Shown piece by piece: positions 8,244 to 16,194 of a DNA stretch of 64,000 bases. The stretch lies in the NCBI GenBank assembly GCA_965203195.1, contig OZ241860.1, forward strand, positions 3,534,001 through 3,598,000, written 5' to 3'. The notes beneath the pieces are model-generated. The model was not told where the DNA came from and ran no database searches. It worked only from the letters and a program-made list of their open reading frames with translations. Source of the stretch: Bin87 sp965203195. GTDB taxonomy: Bacteria; Chloroflexota; Dehalococcoidia; Lucifugimonadales; UBA3495. The stretch's first letter is position 1. The number at the start of each line of letters is the position of its first letter. A program made the position numbers and the translations under genes.

Positions 8244-9655
8244 TGGCTGCCACCCAGGGCCGGCGCCCCGTCGGCGACGCCGGCAACGCCCCTCCCGCCC
8301 CCGCCGGCGCCGACGCCGGACACGGCTTTCCCTACGGGATTCCCTTTGTCGGTTCCCTCAACGACGGCCCGGGTTTCGCCGGCCCCGACGCCCCCGCCGA
8401 AGCCGATTTGTACCGCTGCGTACACTGCGGCCTCTGCCTCTCCGCCTGCCCCACCTATGTGGAAACGCGCCTGGAAGCCGAATCCCCCCGCGGCCGCATC
8501 GCCCTGATGAAAGCCGTCCACGAAGGCCGCGCCGGCATCAGCGACCGGCTGGTCTCCCACTGGGAACTCTGCCTGCAATGCCGCGCCTGCGAAGCCGTCT
8601 GCCCCTCCGGCGTACCCTACGGCCGCCTGATGGAACACACCCGCGCCCAGGCCCGCGCCCACGCCCAGCAAAGCCCCGAATTGAGCCGCCTGTCCCGAAT
8701 GTTCCTGCGCGCCGCCCTGCCTCACAACGCCCGCCTCCTTTTCGCCGGCCACCTGATGCGCTTCTACCAGCGGTCGGGCTTGCGGACGGCGGTACACAAA
8801 TCGCGCCTGCTGCGCTTGCTCCCCGGCGGCCTGGCGGATCTGGAAGCCCAAATGCCCGTGATGGGCGCGCGGTTTTTCCGCCCCGGAAAGCAAATCTATC
8901 CGGCCATAGGCCATCAGCGGATGACCGTCGGGCTGCTCTCCGGCTGCGTAATGCCGCTGATGCAGGGCGATGCTATGCGGGCCGCTGTCCGCGTGCTGCA
9001 ACGCAACGGCTGCGCCGTAGCCGTCCCCCCGGCCCAGGGCTGCTGCGGCGCCCTCAATCGGCACGCCGGCGACCTGGAACTGGGCCGGCAAATGGCGCGC
9101 CGCAACATTGACGCCTTTCGCCACGCCGGCGTTGACCGCATCCTGACGGCGTCGGCCGGCTGCGGTTCCTCAATGAAAGAATACGACGACCTGCTGCACG
9201 ACGATGCCGACTATGCCGCCGCCGCCCGTGATTTCGCCCGCAAAACCCAGGACATCACCGAGTTTCTGGCGGAACTCCCCCTGGACCCGCCCCGGGCCGA
9301 ATACCCCTGCCGGGTAACGATGCAAGACCCCTGCCATCTGGCCCACGCCCAGCGCATCACCGACGCCCCCCGCCAGACGCTGCGCAGCATCCCCGGCCTG
9401 CAACTCGCCGAAATGGCCGAATCGTCCCTGTGCTGCGGTTCCGCCGGCTTTTACTCGCTGCTCCAGCCGACAATGTCGCAACGACTCCAACAGCGCAAGG
9501 TGGACAACGCCCTGGCCACCGAAGCCGAAATCATCGCCTCCGCCAACCCCGGCTGCATCGCCCAGCTGCAACAGGGCCTCCGCCACGCCGGCGCCACAAC
9601 GGAGGTAATGCACGTGGTGGAAATACTGGACGCCGCCTACCAAAGGGAAACATAG
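8243..9655 (+). CDS. glcF: Fe-S subunit GlcF of glycolate oxidase type
   Basis: Predicted 470-residue iron-sulfur protein that would accept electrons from GlcD/GlcE. Two 4Fe-4S motifs are visible, CVHCGLCLSACPTY (about residue 56) and CLQCRACEAVCPSG (about residue 111), followed by two cysteine-rich CCG domains with GCCGALNRHAGD and CCGSAGFYSLLQP. The ATG is chosen over a GTG three bases earlier because GGAGG at 8232-8236 has better spacing to it. It overlaps glcE by one base. The gene ends just before a minus-strand array of small genes, so it is probably last in the operon. Confidence 0.9.
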   Translation: MAATQGRRPVGDAGNAPPAPAGADAGHGFPYGIPFVGSLNDGPGFAGPDAPAEADLYRCVHCGLCLSACPTYVETRLEAESPRGRIALMKAVHEGRAGISDRLVSHWELCLQCRACEAVCPSGVPYGRLMEHTRAQARAHAQQSPELSRLSRMFLRAALPHNARLLFAGHLMRFYQRSGLRTAVHKSRLLRLLPGGLADLEAQMPVMGARFFRPGKQIYPAIGHQRMTVGLLSGCVMPLMQGDAMRAAVRVLQRNGCAVAVPPAQGCCGALNRHAGDLELGRQMARRNIDAFRHAGVDRILTASAGCGSSMKEYDDLLHDDADYAAAARDFARKTQDITEFLAELPLDPPRAEYPCRVTMQDPCHLAHAQRITDAPRQTLRSIPGLQLAEMAESSLCCGSAGFYSLLQPTMSQRLQQRKVDNALATEAEIIASANPGCIAQLQQGLRHAGATTEVMHVVEILDAAYQRET

Positions 9656-9680
9656 GGCCAGTTCCGCCACTGAACAGGCA

Positions 9681-10040
9681 TCACCCTGTTGCCGCCAGCC
9701 GTTCCAGTTTATCCAGCAGCCTCTCCACATCGTCCAAACCGCCGGCTACGTTCTCGGCGTCATCCCAATTTTCGTAAAAGTTGGTGTGCAGGGCATTGGC
9801 AATTTGGAACCACCGCCGTATGTCCTCGTCGCCGGTTTCGTTCACCAGCCGCCTGACCACGCGATACAACGCGGCATGGCTCTGATGCGCCCACCCCCGC
9901 CGTTCCGCCACGGCCTTCACCATTTGCGCCGCCGCCCCCCACCCCTTTTCCGAAGCCTGCCGCGTATCCCTTTCCGCCAGCTCCCGCCGCCCCTGCGCCA
10001 GCAGACTCCAGCCAGCGACCTGATAAGTTTGCGTAACCAT
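9681..10040 (-). CDS. PaREP1-type HEPN-like protein, copy 3
   Basis: Predicted 119-residue helical protein, the last of three tandem homologues, all exactly 119 residues. It resembles the PaREP1/PaREP8 family, related to HEPN domains; family hallmarks seen are AQGRRELAERDTRQASEKGWGAA and ALHTNFYENW. An R-x4-H/R-x6-H arrangement is present at residues 47-55 (RRGWAHQSH), the pattern used as RNase active site in many HEPN proteins. This copy is the most divergent, with AGWSLL near the start and GGLDDVERLLDKLERLAATG at the end. Whether it is an RNase, a toxin or a binding protein is not known. It converges with glcF, stopping 26 bases from it. Confidence 0.8.
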   Translation of the reverse strand: MVTQTYQVAGWSLLAQGRRELAERDTRQASEKGWGAAAQMVKAVAERRGWAHQSHAALYRVVRRLVNETGDEDIRRWFQIANALHTNFYENWDDAENVAGGLDDVERLLDKLERLAATG

Positions 10041-10188
10041 ACCTCGCCTCCCGATTGTCGCCCGTTCTGGTGTTCCGCCCGGCGCAGCCGACCCGCTAAA
10101 TTGCCGGGACGACGAGGACGAGGTTAAGGATGCCGAACCCTGCGTGCTCCGCCGGCGCAGCCGGTCGCTAAATTGCCGGAGCGGACTT

Positions 10189-10548
10189 TTAGCTCGTTGC
10201 CGCCAGCGGTTCCAGTTTGTCCAGCAGCCGCCCAATCTCATCAAGGGCGCCCGCCACATTTTCCGCAGTGTCCCAATTCTCGTAAAAGTTGGTGTGCAAG
10301 GCGCTGGCAACATAGAACAGATTGCGGATGTCGCCATCCCCGGTCTCGGCAACCAGACGGGAAACAACTCGGTAAAGGGCGGCATGGCTCTGATGCGCCC
10401 ACCCCCGCCGTTCCGCCACGGCCTTCACCATTTGCGCCGCCGCCCCCCACCCCTTTTCCGAAGCCTGCCGCGTATCCCCTTCCGCCAGCTCCCGCCGCCC
10501 CTGCGCCAACAGCCCCCGCCCGGCAACCTGGTAAGTCTGCGTAACCAT
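10189..10548 (-). CDS. PaREP1-type HEPN-like protein, copy 2
   Basis: Predicted 119-residue homologue of its two neighbours and the middle member of the array. It shares MVTQTYQVAG, the EKGWGAAAQMVKAVAE helix, RRGWAHQSH (R47-x4-H52, R48-x6-H55) and ALHTNFYENWD. It is very close to copy 1 (nearly identical apart from a few substitutions such as ALYRVV versus ALFNVV) and further from copy 3, so copies 1 and 2 are the younger duplication. The 148 bases between it and copy 3 contain partly duplicated spacer. No antitoxin-like partner gene is fused or adjacent within the array. Confidence 0.8.
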   Translation of the reverse strand: MVTQTYQVAGRGLLAQGRRELAEGDTRQASEKGWGAAAQMVKAVAERRGWAHQSHAALYRVVSRLVAETGDGDIRNLFYVASALHTNFYENWDTAENVAGALDEIGRLLDKLEPLAATS

Positions 10549-10623
10549 AGTTCACCCCCAACTTGTCATCTGTCCCGGTGCTACGGCCGGCGAAGTTGGT
10601 CGCCGGATCTACCGGTACAGGTT

Positions 10624-10983
10624 TTAGGCTGTTGCCGCCAACGGTTCCAGCTTGTCCAGCAGCCGCCCAATCTCATCAAGGGCGCCCGCCACATTCTCGG
10701 CAGTATCCCAATTCTCGTAAAAGTTGGTGTGCATGGCGCTGGCAACATAGAACAGGTTGCGGATGTCGCCATCCCCGGTCTCGGCGACCAGACGGGAGAC
10801 AACATTAAAGAGAGCGGCATGGCTCTGGTGCGTCCACCCCCGCCGTTCCGCCACGGCCTTCACCATCTGCGCCGCCGCCCCCCACCCCTTTTCCGAAGCC
10901 TGCCGCGTATCCCCTTCCGCCAGCTCCCGCCGCCCCTGCGCCAGCAGCCCCCGCCCGGCAGCGCGATAAGTCTGCGTAACCAT
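10624..10983 (-). CDS. PaREP1-type HEPN-like protein, copy 1
   Basis: Predicted 119-residue protein, the first (upstream) copy of the minus-strand array. The reading frame is open further upstream to 11043, but alignment with the other two copies fixes the start at the MVTQTY methionine. The same Cx-free helical architecture and R47-x4-H52 motif (RRGWTHQSH) are present. All three genes keep identical length and intact frames, which argues for retained function rather than decay. The aminotransferase gene ends 69 bases upstream on the same strand, so the array may be transcribed with it. Confidence 0.8.
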   Translation of the reverse strand: MVTQTYRAAGRGLLAQGRRELAEGDTRQASEKGWGAAAQMVKAVAERRGWTHQSHAALFNVVSRLVAETGDGDIRNLFYVASAMHTNFYENWDTAENVAGALDEIGRLLDKLEPLAATA

Positions 10984-11052
10984 ACCTCGCCTCCACCAAT
11001 GATTGCCGGGCCAACGCCGCCGCGTCAGCCCGCCAATCCCCACAGAGCAGCC

Positions 11053-12255
11053 TTACTCCCGGCTGCCATGCGACGCAAACGACCTTTGCGCCGCCGCCAC
11101 GCTGGCCCCATAGCCAACCTCATATCCGGCGTCGGACAGAACAATTTCCAGGGCGGACAGCAGCGCCAGCGCGTTCCGTTCCCGCGCCCCTTCGCCCATT
11201 ATGCCAATGCGCCACGCTTTCCCGCGAAACTCCCCCAGCCCGCCGCTGATTTCAATGTCCCACTCGTTCAGCAGCCGGCTGCGGACGGCCGCATCGTCAA
11301 CGCCGGGCGGCGCCTTGACCACGGTGATGGGATTAAGCTGGTAGCCGGGCGCCGCCGCCAGCTCCAGCCCCATAGCCTCCAGACCGGCCCGCAGGCCGGC
11401 CGCCACCCGGGCGTGGCGGGCATGACGGGCTGCCACGCCCTCCTCCATCAGCATCCGCAGGGACTCCCGCATCGCGTAGGTCATCGTGATCGGGCTGGTG
11501 TGGTGATAAACCCGCTGGGTCTGGTCCCAGTACTCGGCCACGCCCTGCAAGTTGAAGTAGAAACTCTCCACCCGGCTGGAACGCGCGTCAATCGCCGCCA
11601 TCGCCCGCTCGCCAAAACTGATTGGCGCCAGACCCGGCGGCGCTCCCAGGCATTTCTGGCTGGCGCTGTAACAGACATCAATGCCCCACTCATCCACCCG
11701 CACATCGTGGCTGCCCAGGGAGGTTACGGCATCCACTACCGCCAGCGCGTTATGCCGGTGGGCCAGCTCAATGGCGTCCGTCAGCGGCGTAAGAGCCCCG
11801 GTGGAGGTTTCGGCGTGCACCAGCCCCACCATCCGCGCGCCGGGGTGCGCTTTCAGGGCGTCCTCCAGCGCGTTGAGGTCGGCCGGCTGCCCCCAGGGCG
11901 AATCCACCATAATCGTGTTGGCGCCGCAGCGCTGGGCAATGTCCGCCAGGCGTACGCCAAAATAACCGTTCCGGCAGACAATGGCAGTGTCGCCCCGCTC
12001 CAGAACATTGACGCAGGCCGTCTCCATTGCGCCCGTCCCCGTGGCCGAAATCGGCATCGTAACCCGGTTTTCGGTATGGAAAACCTGGCGCAGCATCTCG
12101 CACACTTCGTCCATTACCTGAAAAAACATCGGATCCAGATGCCCGATCACAGGTTGCGTCATCGCCTGCAACACCCGGGGATGCACCGTGCATGGGCCCG
12201 CGCCCAGCAGCAGACGGTTGGGGGGCTGGAATTCATCTCGATAGGCTTCGGTCAC
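11053..12255 (-). CDS. Class V aminotransferase (alanine/serine-glyoxylate type)
   Basis: Predicted 400-residue PLP enzyme of the serine-pyruvate/alanine-glyoxylate aminotransferase group. It would transfer an amino group to glyoxylate or pyruvate. Visible motifs are LLGAGPCTVHPRVLQAM at the N-terminus, GHLDPMFFQVMDE, the ISATGTGAMETA cofactor loop, VDAVTSLGSHDVRVDEW with the PLP-ring aspartate, and SASQKCLGAPPG, whose lysine (about residue 201) should bind PLP. The start is GTG with GGAGA six bases upstream. Its closeness to glcDEF suggests a glycolate to glyoxylate to glycine route, though it lies on the opposite strand. It could also be a phosphonate or purine-catabolism aminotransferase. 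Confidence 0.87.
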   Translation of the reverse strand: MTEAYRDEFQPPNRLLLGAGPCTVHPRVLQAMTQPVIGHLDPMFFQVMDEVCEMLRQVFHTENRVTMPISATGTGAMETACVNVLERGDTAIVCRNGYFGVRLADIAQRCGANTIMVDSPWGQPADLNALEDALKAHPGARMVGLVHAETSTGALTPLTDAIELAHRHNALAVVDAVTSLGSHDVRVDEWGIDVCYSASQKCLGAPPGLAPISFGERAMAAIDARSSRVESFYFNLQGVAEYWDQTQRVYHHTSPITMTYAMRESLRMLMEEGVAARHARHARVAAGLRAGLEAMGLELAAAPGYQLNPITVVKAPPGVDDAAVRSRLLNEWDIEISGGLGEFRGKAWRIGIMGEGARERNALALLSALEIVLSDAGYEVGYGASVAAAQRSFASHGSRE

Positions 12256-12336
12256 GGTGGGTCTCCGCTTGCAAACAGGTGTGCCGGATATGGGCGCCCG
12301 ATGCGGGCAGCAGCAGAATCGCCGGTTCGGCTCTCC

Positions 12337-13137
12337 TTACACTACCGCCGAAGCGCCGCCGTCAATGTTGATCGCCACGCCGGTCAGATAACTGGCGCGC
12401 TCCGAAGCCAGAAAAGCGATGACATCCCCGGCCTCGCCACCCTCGCCTACGCGCCCCAGCGGTACCCCCCGCCCCGCCGCCAGCTGGCGGTAGAAATCAT
12501 CCAGATCCAGGTCAGGCTCGTTGGCAATCCGGGCGTCATACCGCCGCTGGTGCTGGCCGCTTTTAATCAGGCCGATGCACACGGTGTTCACCAGAATGTT
12601 GTCGGCGGCCAGGTCTTTGGAAAGCCCCTTGGTAATGGCAATGCCCGCGGCGCGCGAAATGGAAGTGGGCATCGAATTGGCCCCGGGCGTCCGCCCGCCC
12701 AGGTTGGTCACATTGATGACCCGCCCGCCGCCAACCTTCCGCATCTCCGGTAGGCACGCCCGGATCAGCCGCACCGCCCCCCACACCTTCAGCTCAAAGT
12801 CCAGCTCCCAGTCGTCATCGCTGACGTTCTCAAACCCTTTCGCCATGGAAGTCCCGGCATTGTTCACCAGGATGTCCACGCGACCGTACCTCTCCACGGC
12901 GGTATTGACCACCCGGCCCGCCGTCCCCTTGTCCGTGACATCCGCCGACAGCGGCAGTATCTCCCCTTCCGTAGCCGTGCGAATCTCGTCAGCCGCCGCA
13001 TCCAGCACATCCTGCCGCCGCGCCACAATGATGACCTTCGCCCCTTCCCCGGCCATACGCAGCGCGGCTGCCTTCCCAATCCCTTCACTCCCGCCGGTAA
13101 CGATCGCTACCTTCCCGTCCAGTCCAAGTTCCATCAT
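12337..13137 (-). CDS. Short-chain dehydrogenase/reductase-like protein lacking the usual catalytic Tyr/Lys
   Basis: Predicted 266-residue Rossmann protein of the SDR family. The NAD(P) motif is TGGSEGIG (residues 14-21) and NNAG is present at about 92-95. The normal YxxxK active site is replaced: the aligned region reads NSMPTSISRAAG, giving Thr158 and Arg162 instead of Tyr and Lys, with NVTN where the catalytic Ser is expected. It may therefore bind cofactor without standard reductase chemistry, or belong to an SDR subgroup with altered catalysis. The frame is open to 13245; I start at 13137 because GGAGG lies just upstream (13141-13145); the next ATG at 13134 is equally possible. A TATAAT with TG extension at 13223-13231 could be its promoter. 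Confidence 0.85.
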   Translation of the reverse strand: MMELGLDGKVAIVTGGSEGIGKAAALRMAGEGAKVIIVARRQDVLDAAADEIRTATEGEILPLSADVTDKGTAGRVVNTAVERYGRVDILVNNAGTSMAKGFENVSDDDWELDFELKVWGAVRLIRACLPEMRKVGGGRVINVTNLGGRTPGANSMPTSISRAAGIAITKGLSKDLAADNILVNTVCIGLIKSGQHQRRYDARIANEPDLDLDDFYRQLAAGRGVPLGRVGEGGEAGDVIAFLASERASYLTGVAINIDGGASAVV

Positions 13138-13222
13138 TACCCTCCTTTCCTTTCTTTTGCTTGCGGATGCCGGGGCCGGATCCACCCGCCCCGCGCCCTT
13201 CGGGCGCCTGCTAATCGGGGCG

Positions 13223-13231
13223 ATTATAGCA
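13223..13231 (-). promoter_or_regulatory. Extended -10 promoter candidate upstream of the SDR gene
   Basis: On the minus strand TGC directly precedes TATAAT (13228 to 13223), an extended -10 element. A TAGACT at a 20-base distance could serve as a weak -35. Transcription would begin about 80 bases before the SDR start codon. Confidence 0.45.
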
Positions 13232-13322
13232 CAGCATAGAGACACCAGAGTCTACCGGGCTTCCCCGCCGGGTTATCGGCGCCGTCATTATGATTATCGG
13301 CGCCGTATCGGAACGCAAGACT

Positions 13323-14195
13323 CTACCGGGCTTCCTCGCCCCCCAGCCCCCACGAACCGGGCGCCCCGCAGGTCGCCAGCATATCCCGCAGGGCGTCAAC
13401 CTCATCCCGCGTAACCGTCAGCTCCCAGTAGGACTTCACGGCGATCCAGTCGGCGGCGTAGCGGCACCAGGCCGCCCGGTTGGGCGGGCGCCACTGGTCC
13501 GGCGCCTGCTTCCCCTTTTCGCGGTTGAGCGAAGCTTTGGTCGCCTGCAAACTGGCGGGGTTGCTCAAATCGTTGGCATAGGCCCGCTTGCGGCCCGCGC
13601 TCCACTGCCAGCCCCCCGATTCGTGGGCGTGAGCCAGGGGTATATGATGGTCAATGTCCACATCCCCGGCGTCGGTAAAGATTTCCCCGCTCCACGGCCC
13701 GCGCCACTCCCCCCGGATGACCCGGCAGCGGTCATTGTCCTCCCGCGCCGCAAAGGATACGGGCGCTCGGCTTTCCGCGATCAGCGTTTCGGCCCGCGTA
13801 TTCTGGCAGTCGCCATCGCGGTCAATCCAGTGCCGCCAGTCATCCCGGTCATAGTCAATCCCGCTGCCGCGCGGCGCCACGGCCAGCCCGCCCAGCGCCT
13901 CCACCGCCGCCCGCGCCCCCGCCGGCAAGGGAATGGCGGTCAGAGGACTGGCGGCAACGCCCGCGCCCGCGCCTATGCCCGTGCCCGTGTTTGAAGTCGC
14001 AGCCGCAGCCGCAGCCGGGGTTGCCGTCGCGCGCCCCGGCGCCGCTTCCTCCGGGGCGGACAGCGTGGACAGCGCCCCCGCAACCTGCCGCGCGCCTTGA
14101 ACCGCATCCCCGGCGGACTCGCAGCCCAACCCCGCCGCCGCCAGCAAAAACGCCAGCAACAAGATTAAAGCGCCGCCAAGTCGTACGGTTGGCAT
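13323..14195 (-). CDS. Exported HNH endonuclease family protein, probable lipoprotein
   Basis: Predicted 290-residue protein with a hydrophobic N-terminal segment (residues 6-22) ending at Cys25, which could be a lipoprotein attachment site although the lipobox is not canonical. An alanine-, threonine- and proline-rich linker (about 40-95) leads to the nuclease domain. That domain has YDRDDWRHWIDRDGDC, a conserved opening of secreted HNH (DUF1524-like) nucleases, then DVDIDHHIPLAHAHESGG with the catalytic histidine near residues 183-184, NDLSNPASL, and SLNREKGKQAPDQW. It would cut extracellular or periplasmic nucleic acid. It lies between the SDR gene and the nucleotidyltransferase-HEPN array on the same strand. 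Start context (AGGG) is weak. Confidence 0.82.
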   Translation of the reverse strand: MPTVRLGGALILLLAFLLAAAGLGCESAGDAVQGARQVAGALSTLSAPEEAAPGRATATPAAAAAATSNTGTGIGAGAGVAASPLTAIPLPAGARAAVEALGGLAVAPRGSGIDYDRDDWRHWIDRDGDCQNTRAETLIAESRAPVSFAAREDNDRCRVIRGEWRGPWSGEIFTDAGDVDIDHHIPLAHAHESGGWQWSAGRKRAYANDLSNPASLQATKASLNREKGKQAPDQWRPPNRAAWCRYAADWIAVKSYWELTVTRDEVDALRDMLATCGAPGSWGLGGEEAR

Positions 14196-14364
14196 CGTCG
14201 CCCTGCACTCAATTTCCCGACCGGACTTGGGTAGGGATTTCTAAAAGTCGCAACAGCGGGAACCGTCGCGACGGATTACGCAACCCGGTAGCAAGCTTGG
14301 CGTACCTTTGCTCTTTCGTCCGCCGCCGCTGGGGACTTTGGAGGACTTTGCTCCGTGCCGATTT

Positions 14365-15168
14365 TCAGCCGCCCTGTTGTGACTGTTCGTAGATAGCTTT
14401 GGCCCGTTCAATGATGAACTGTGCATCGGCGACGGTTTTCGTCAGGTAGTCGGCCTGATCTGTAAGCTTGGGCCGGATGCGTCTTTCCTTGTATGCGTCT
14501 TCGCCAGCATACTCGCTGTACACATCCGCCGGTATGCCCAGGTGGAAATGTCGCATACGGGCGTCGTGTTCGCGAACTTTGCCGAGCAACGCGCCGATGT
14601 TGTGCGTTTTGGGATAATCTACGCCGTGCGCCGCGATCAGCGCTTTCAGCCCATGCTCCAGCGCCCGTTGGGCGTGCTGCCCGATTACCAGGTCGTTGAG
14701 GTTCGCGTTGCCCAGGTGGTTGAATGTTTCCAGGTGGGTTTCGGCGTGGTATAGCCGGTTTTCGTAGTCGCCCCAGTTGTATTCGTACTCGGTTTCCTCG
14801 TCCTCGTAGTCGCCGGCCTGATAGCTTTCCGGGTCCCGCGGCATAACGATGCCCTCCCGCATGGCGTTGCTTTCCACGCTGTTAGTGTAACGCCGGCTGT
14901 GCCGGAAATCCGCCACCGTCCGCCAGGTCAACTGAACCGGCACCGCCCGCCCGTAAGCCGCCTCCGCCGCCTGCTGCGCCTCCCGGTCGGCCGCCTGCTG
15001 CGCGTCCGCCCCGGGCTCCGCGGCCAGCACCAGCATCACATCGATGTCCGAGGTCAGCTCATCGTGATCCCCCCGCGCCCGCGACCCGAACAGGATGGCG
15101 AATTCCGGCTGCGCGCGCTCCTGCACCACCCGCGCCACCCGCAAGGCTCTGGCGTCATAATCATTCAT
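14365..15168 (-). CDS. Fused nucleotidyltransferase-HEPN protein, copy C
   Basis: Predicted 267-residue protein joining a minimal nucleotidyltransferase (MNT) domain and a HEPN domain. The MNT half has GSRARG (residues 28-33) and SDID (40-43), the pol-beta superfamily nucleotide/metal motifs; the third acidic residue is unclear because the aligned strand reads VPVQLTW. The HEPN half (about 160-262) has ALEHGLKALIAAHGVDYPKTHN, as in PF05168-type domains. In other bacteria MNT and HEPN are usually separate antitoxin and toxin genes, the MNT enzyme adenylylating the HEPN RNase. Here both are in one chain. This is the downstream-most copy and most divergent in the HEPN half. AAGGA precedes the ATG. 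Confidence 0.83.
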   Translation of the reverse strand: MNDYDARALRVARVVQERAQPEFAILFGSRARGDHDELTSDIDVMLVLAAEPGADAQQAADREAQQAAEAAYGRAVPVQLTWRTVADFRHSRRYTNSVESNAMREGIVMPRDPESYQAGDYEDEETEYEYNWGDYENRLYHAETHLETFNHLGNANLNDLVIGQHAQRALEHGLKALIAAHGVDYPKTHNIGALLGKVREHDARMRHFHLGIPADVYSEYAGEDAYKERRIRPKLTDQADYLTKTVADAQFIIERAKAIYEQSQQGG

Positions 15169-15279
15169 TCGTTTCCTTCTCCCCGGGCAGGGTTTTCCAA
15201 AACTCGCAACAGCGGGAACCGCCGCGACGGGTTTCGCAATCCGGGATCAAGCTTGGGGTGGCTTTGCTCCGAGCGTATC

Positions 15280-16083
15280 TTAGCTGTCCCGTTGTGACTG
15301 TTCGTAGATAGCCCTGGCCCGTTCAATAATAAACTGCGCGGCGGCGCGGGTTTCCGCCAGGTAGTTGGCGTGGTCCGTGAGCCTGGGCCGGATGCGCTGC
15401 TCTTGGTACGCGTCTTCGCCGGCATACTCACTGTACACATCCGCCGGTATGCCCAGACGAAAATTCCGCATTCCAGGATCGTGCTCGCGGACGGCGCCAA
15501 TCAGCGCGCCGATGTTGTGAATTTTGGGATACTCGGCCCCGTGCGCCGCAATCAGGGCCTTCAGCCCATGCTCCAGCGTTCTTTGCGCTTCCTGTCCGAT
15601 CAGCAAATCGTTCATGCCACGCTCTGCCGTTACTTCAAGCAGCTCCAGGTGTTGCTCGGCGTGAAACAGGCGGTTCCTGTAGTCGCCCCAGTTGTATTCG
15701 TACTCGGTTTCCTCGTCCTCGTAGTCCCCAGCCTGATAGCTTTCCGGGTCCCGCGGCATAACGATGCCCTCCCGAATGGCGTTGGTCTCAACGCTGTTAG
15801 TGTACCGCCGGCTGTGCCGGAAATCCGCCACCGTCCGCCAGGTCAGCTGAACCGGCACCTCCCGCCCATAAGCCGCCTGCGCCGCCTGCTGCGCCTCCCG
15901 GTCAGCCGCCCGCTGCGCATCCGCCCCGGGCTCCGCCGCCAGCACCAGCATCACATCGATGTCCGAGGTCAGCTCATCGTGGTCCCCCCGGGCCCTCGAC
16001 CCGAACAGGATAGCGAATTCAGGCTGGGCGCGCTCCTGCACCACCCGCGCCACCCGCAAGGCTCTGGCGTCGTAGTCGTTCAT
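15280..16083 (-). CDS. Fused nucleotidyltransferase-HEPN protein, copy B
   Basis: Predicted 267-residue middle copy, the same length as its neighbours. The frame continues upstream to 16164, but homology with the other copies and an upstream purine-rich site place the start at 16083. GSRARG and SDID are unchanged. The MNT half (residues 1-140) is almost identical to the other copies, whereas residues about 144-160 between the two domains differ strongly (LELLEVTAERGMNDLLIG). The HEPN half is close to copy A (PGMRNFRLGIPADVY). No classical R-x4-6-H motif is shared by all copies, so HEPN RNase activity is uncertain. Confidence 0.83.
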   Translation of the reverse strand: MNDYDARALRVARVVQERAQPEFAILFGSRARGDHDELTSDIDVMLVLAAEPGADAQRAADREAQQAAQAAYGREVPVQLTWRTVADFRHSRRYTNSVETNAIREGIVMPRDPESYQAGDYEDEETEYEYNWGDYRNRLFHAEQHLELLEVTAERGMNDLLIGQEAQRTLEHGLKALIAAHGAEYPKIHNIGALIGAVREHDPGMRNFRLGIPADVYSEYAGEDAYQEQRIRPRLTDHANYLAETRAAAQFIIERARAIYEQSQRDS

Positions 16084-16194
16084 CCGTCTTCTGCTCCCTG
16101 GGCAGGGCTTTCCAAAGTCGAAACAGCGGGAACCGCCGCGACGGGTTTCGCAATCCGGGATCAAGCTTGGGGTGGCTTTGCTCCGGGCGGATCT

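Noticed and set aside
10144..12753. An 869-codon plus-strand frame over the PaREP1-type array and aminotransferase
   Set aside because: It is antisense to four recognisable genes and shows Pro/Arg-rich low complexity.
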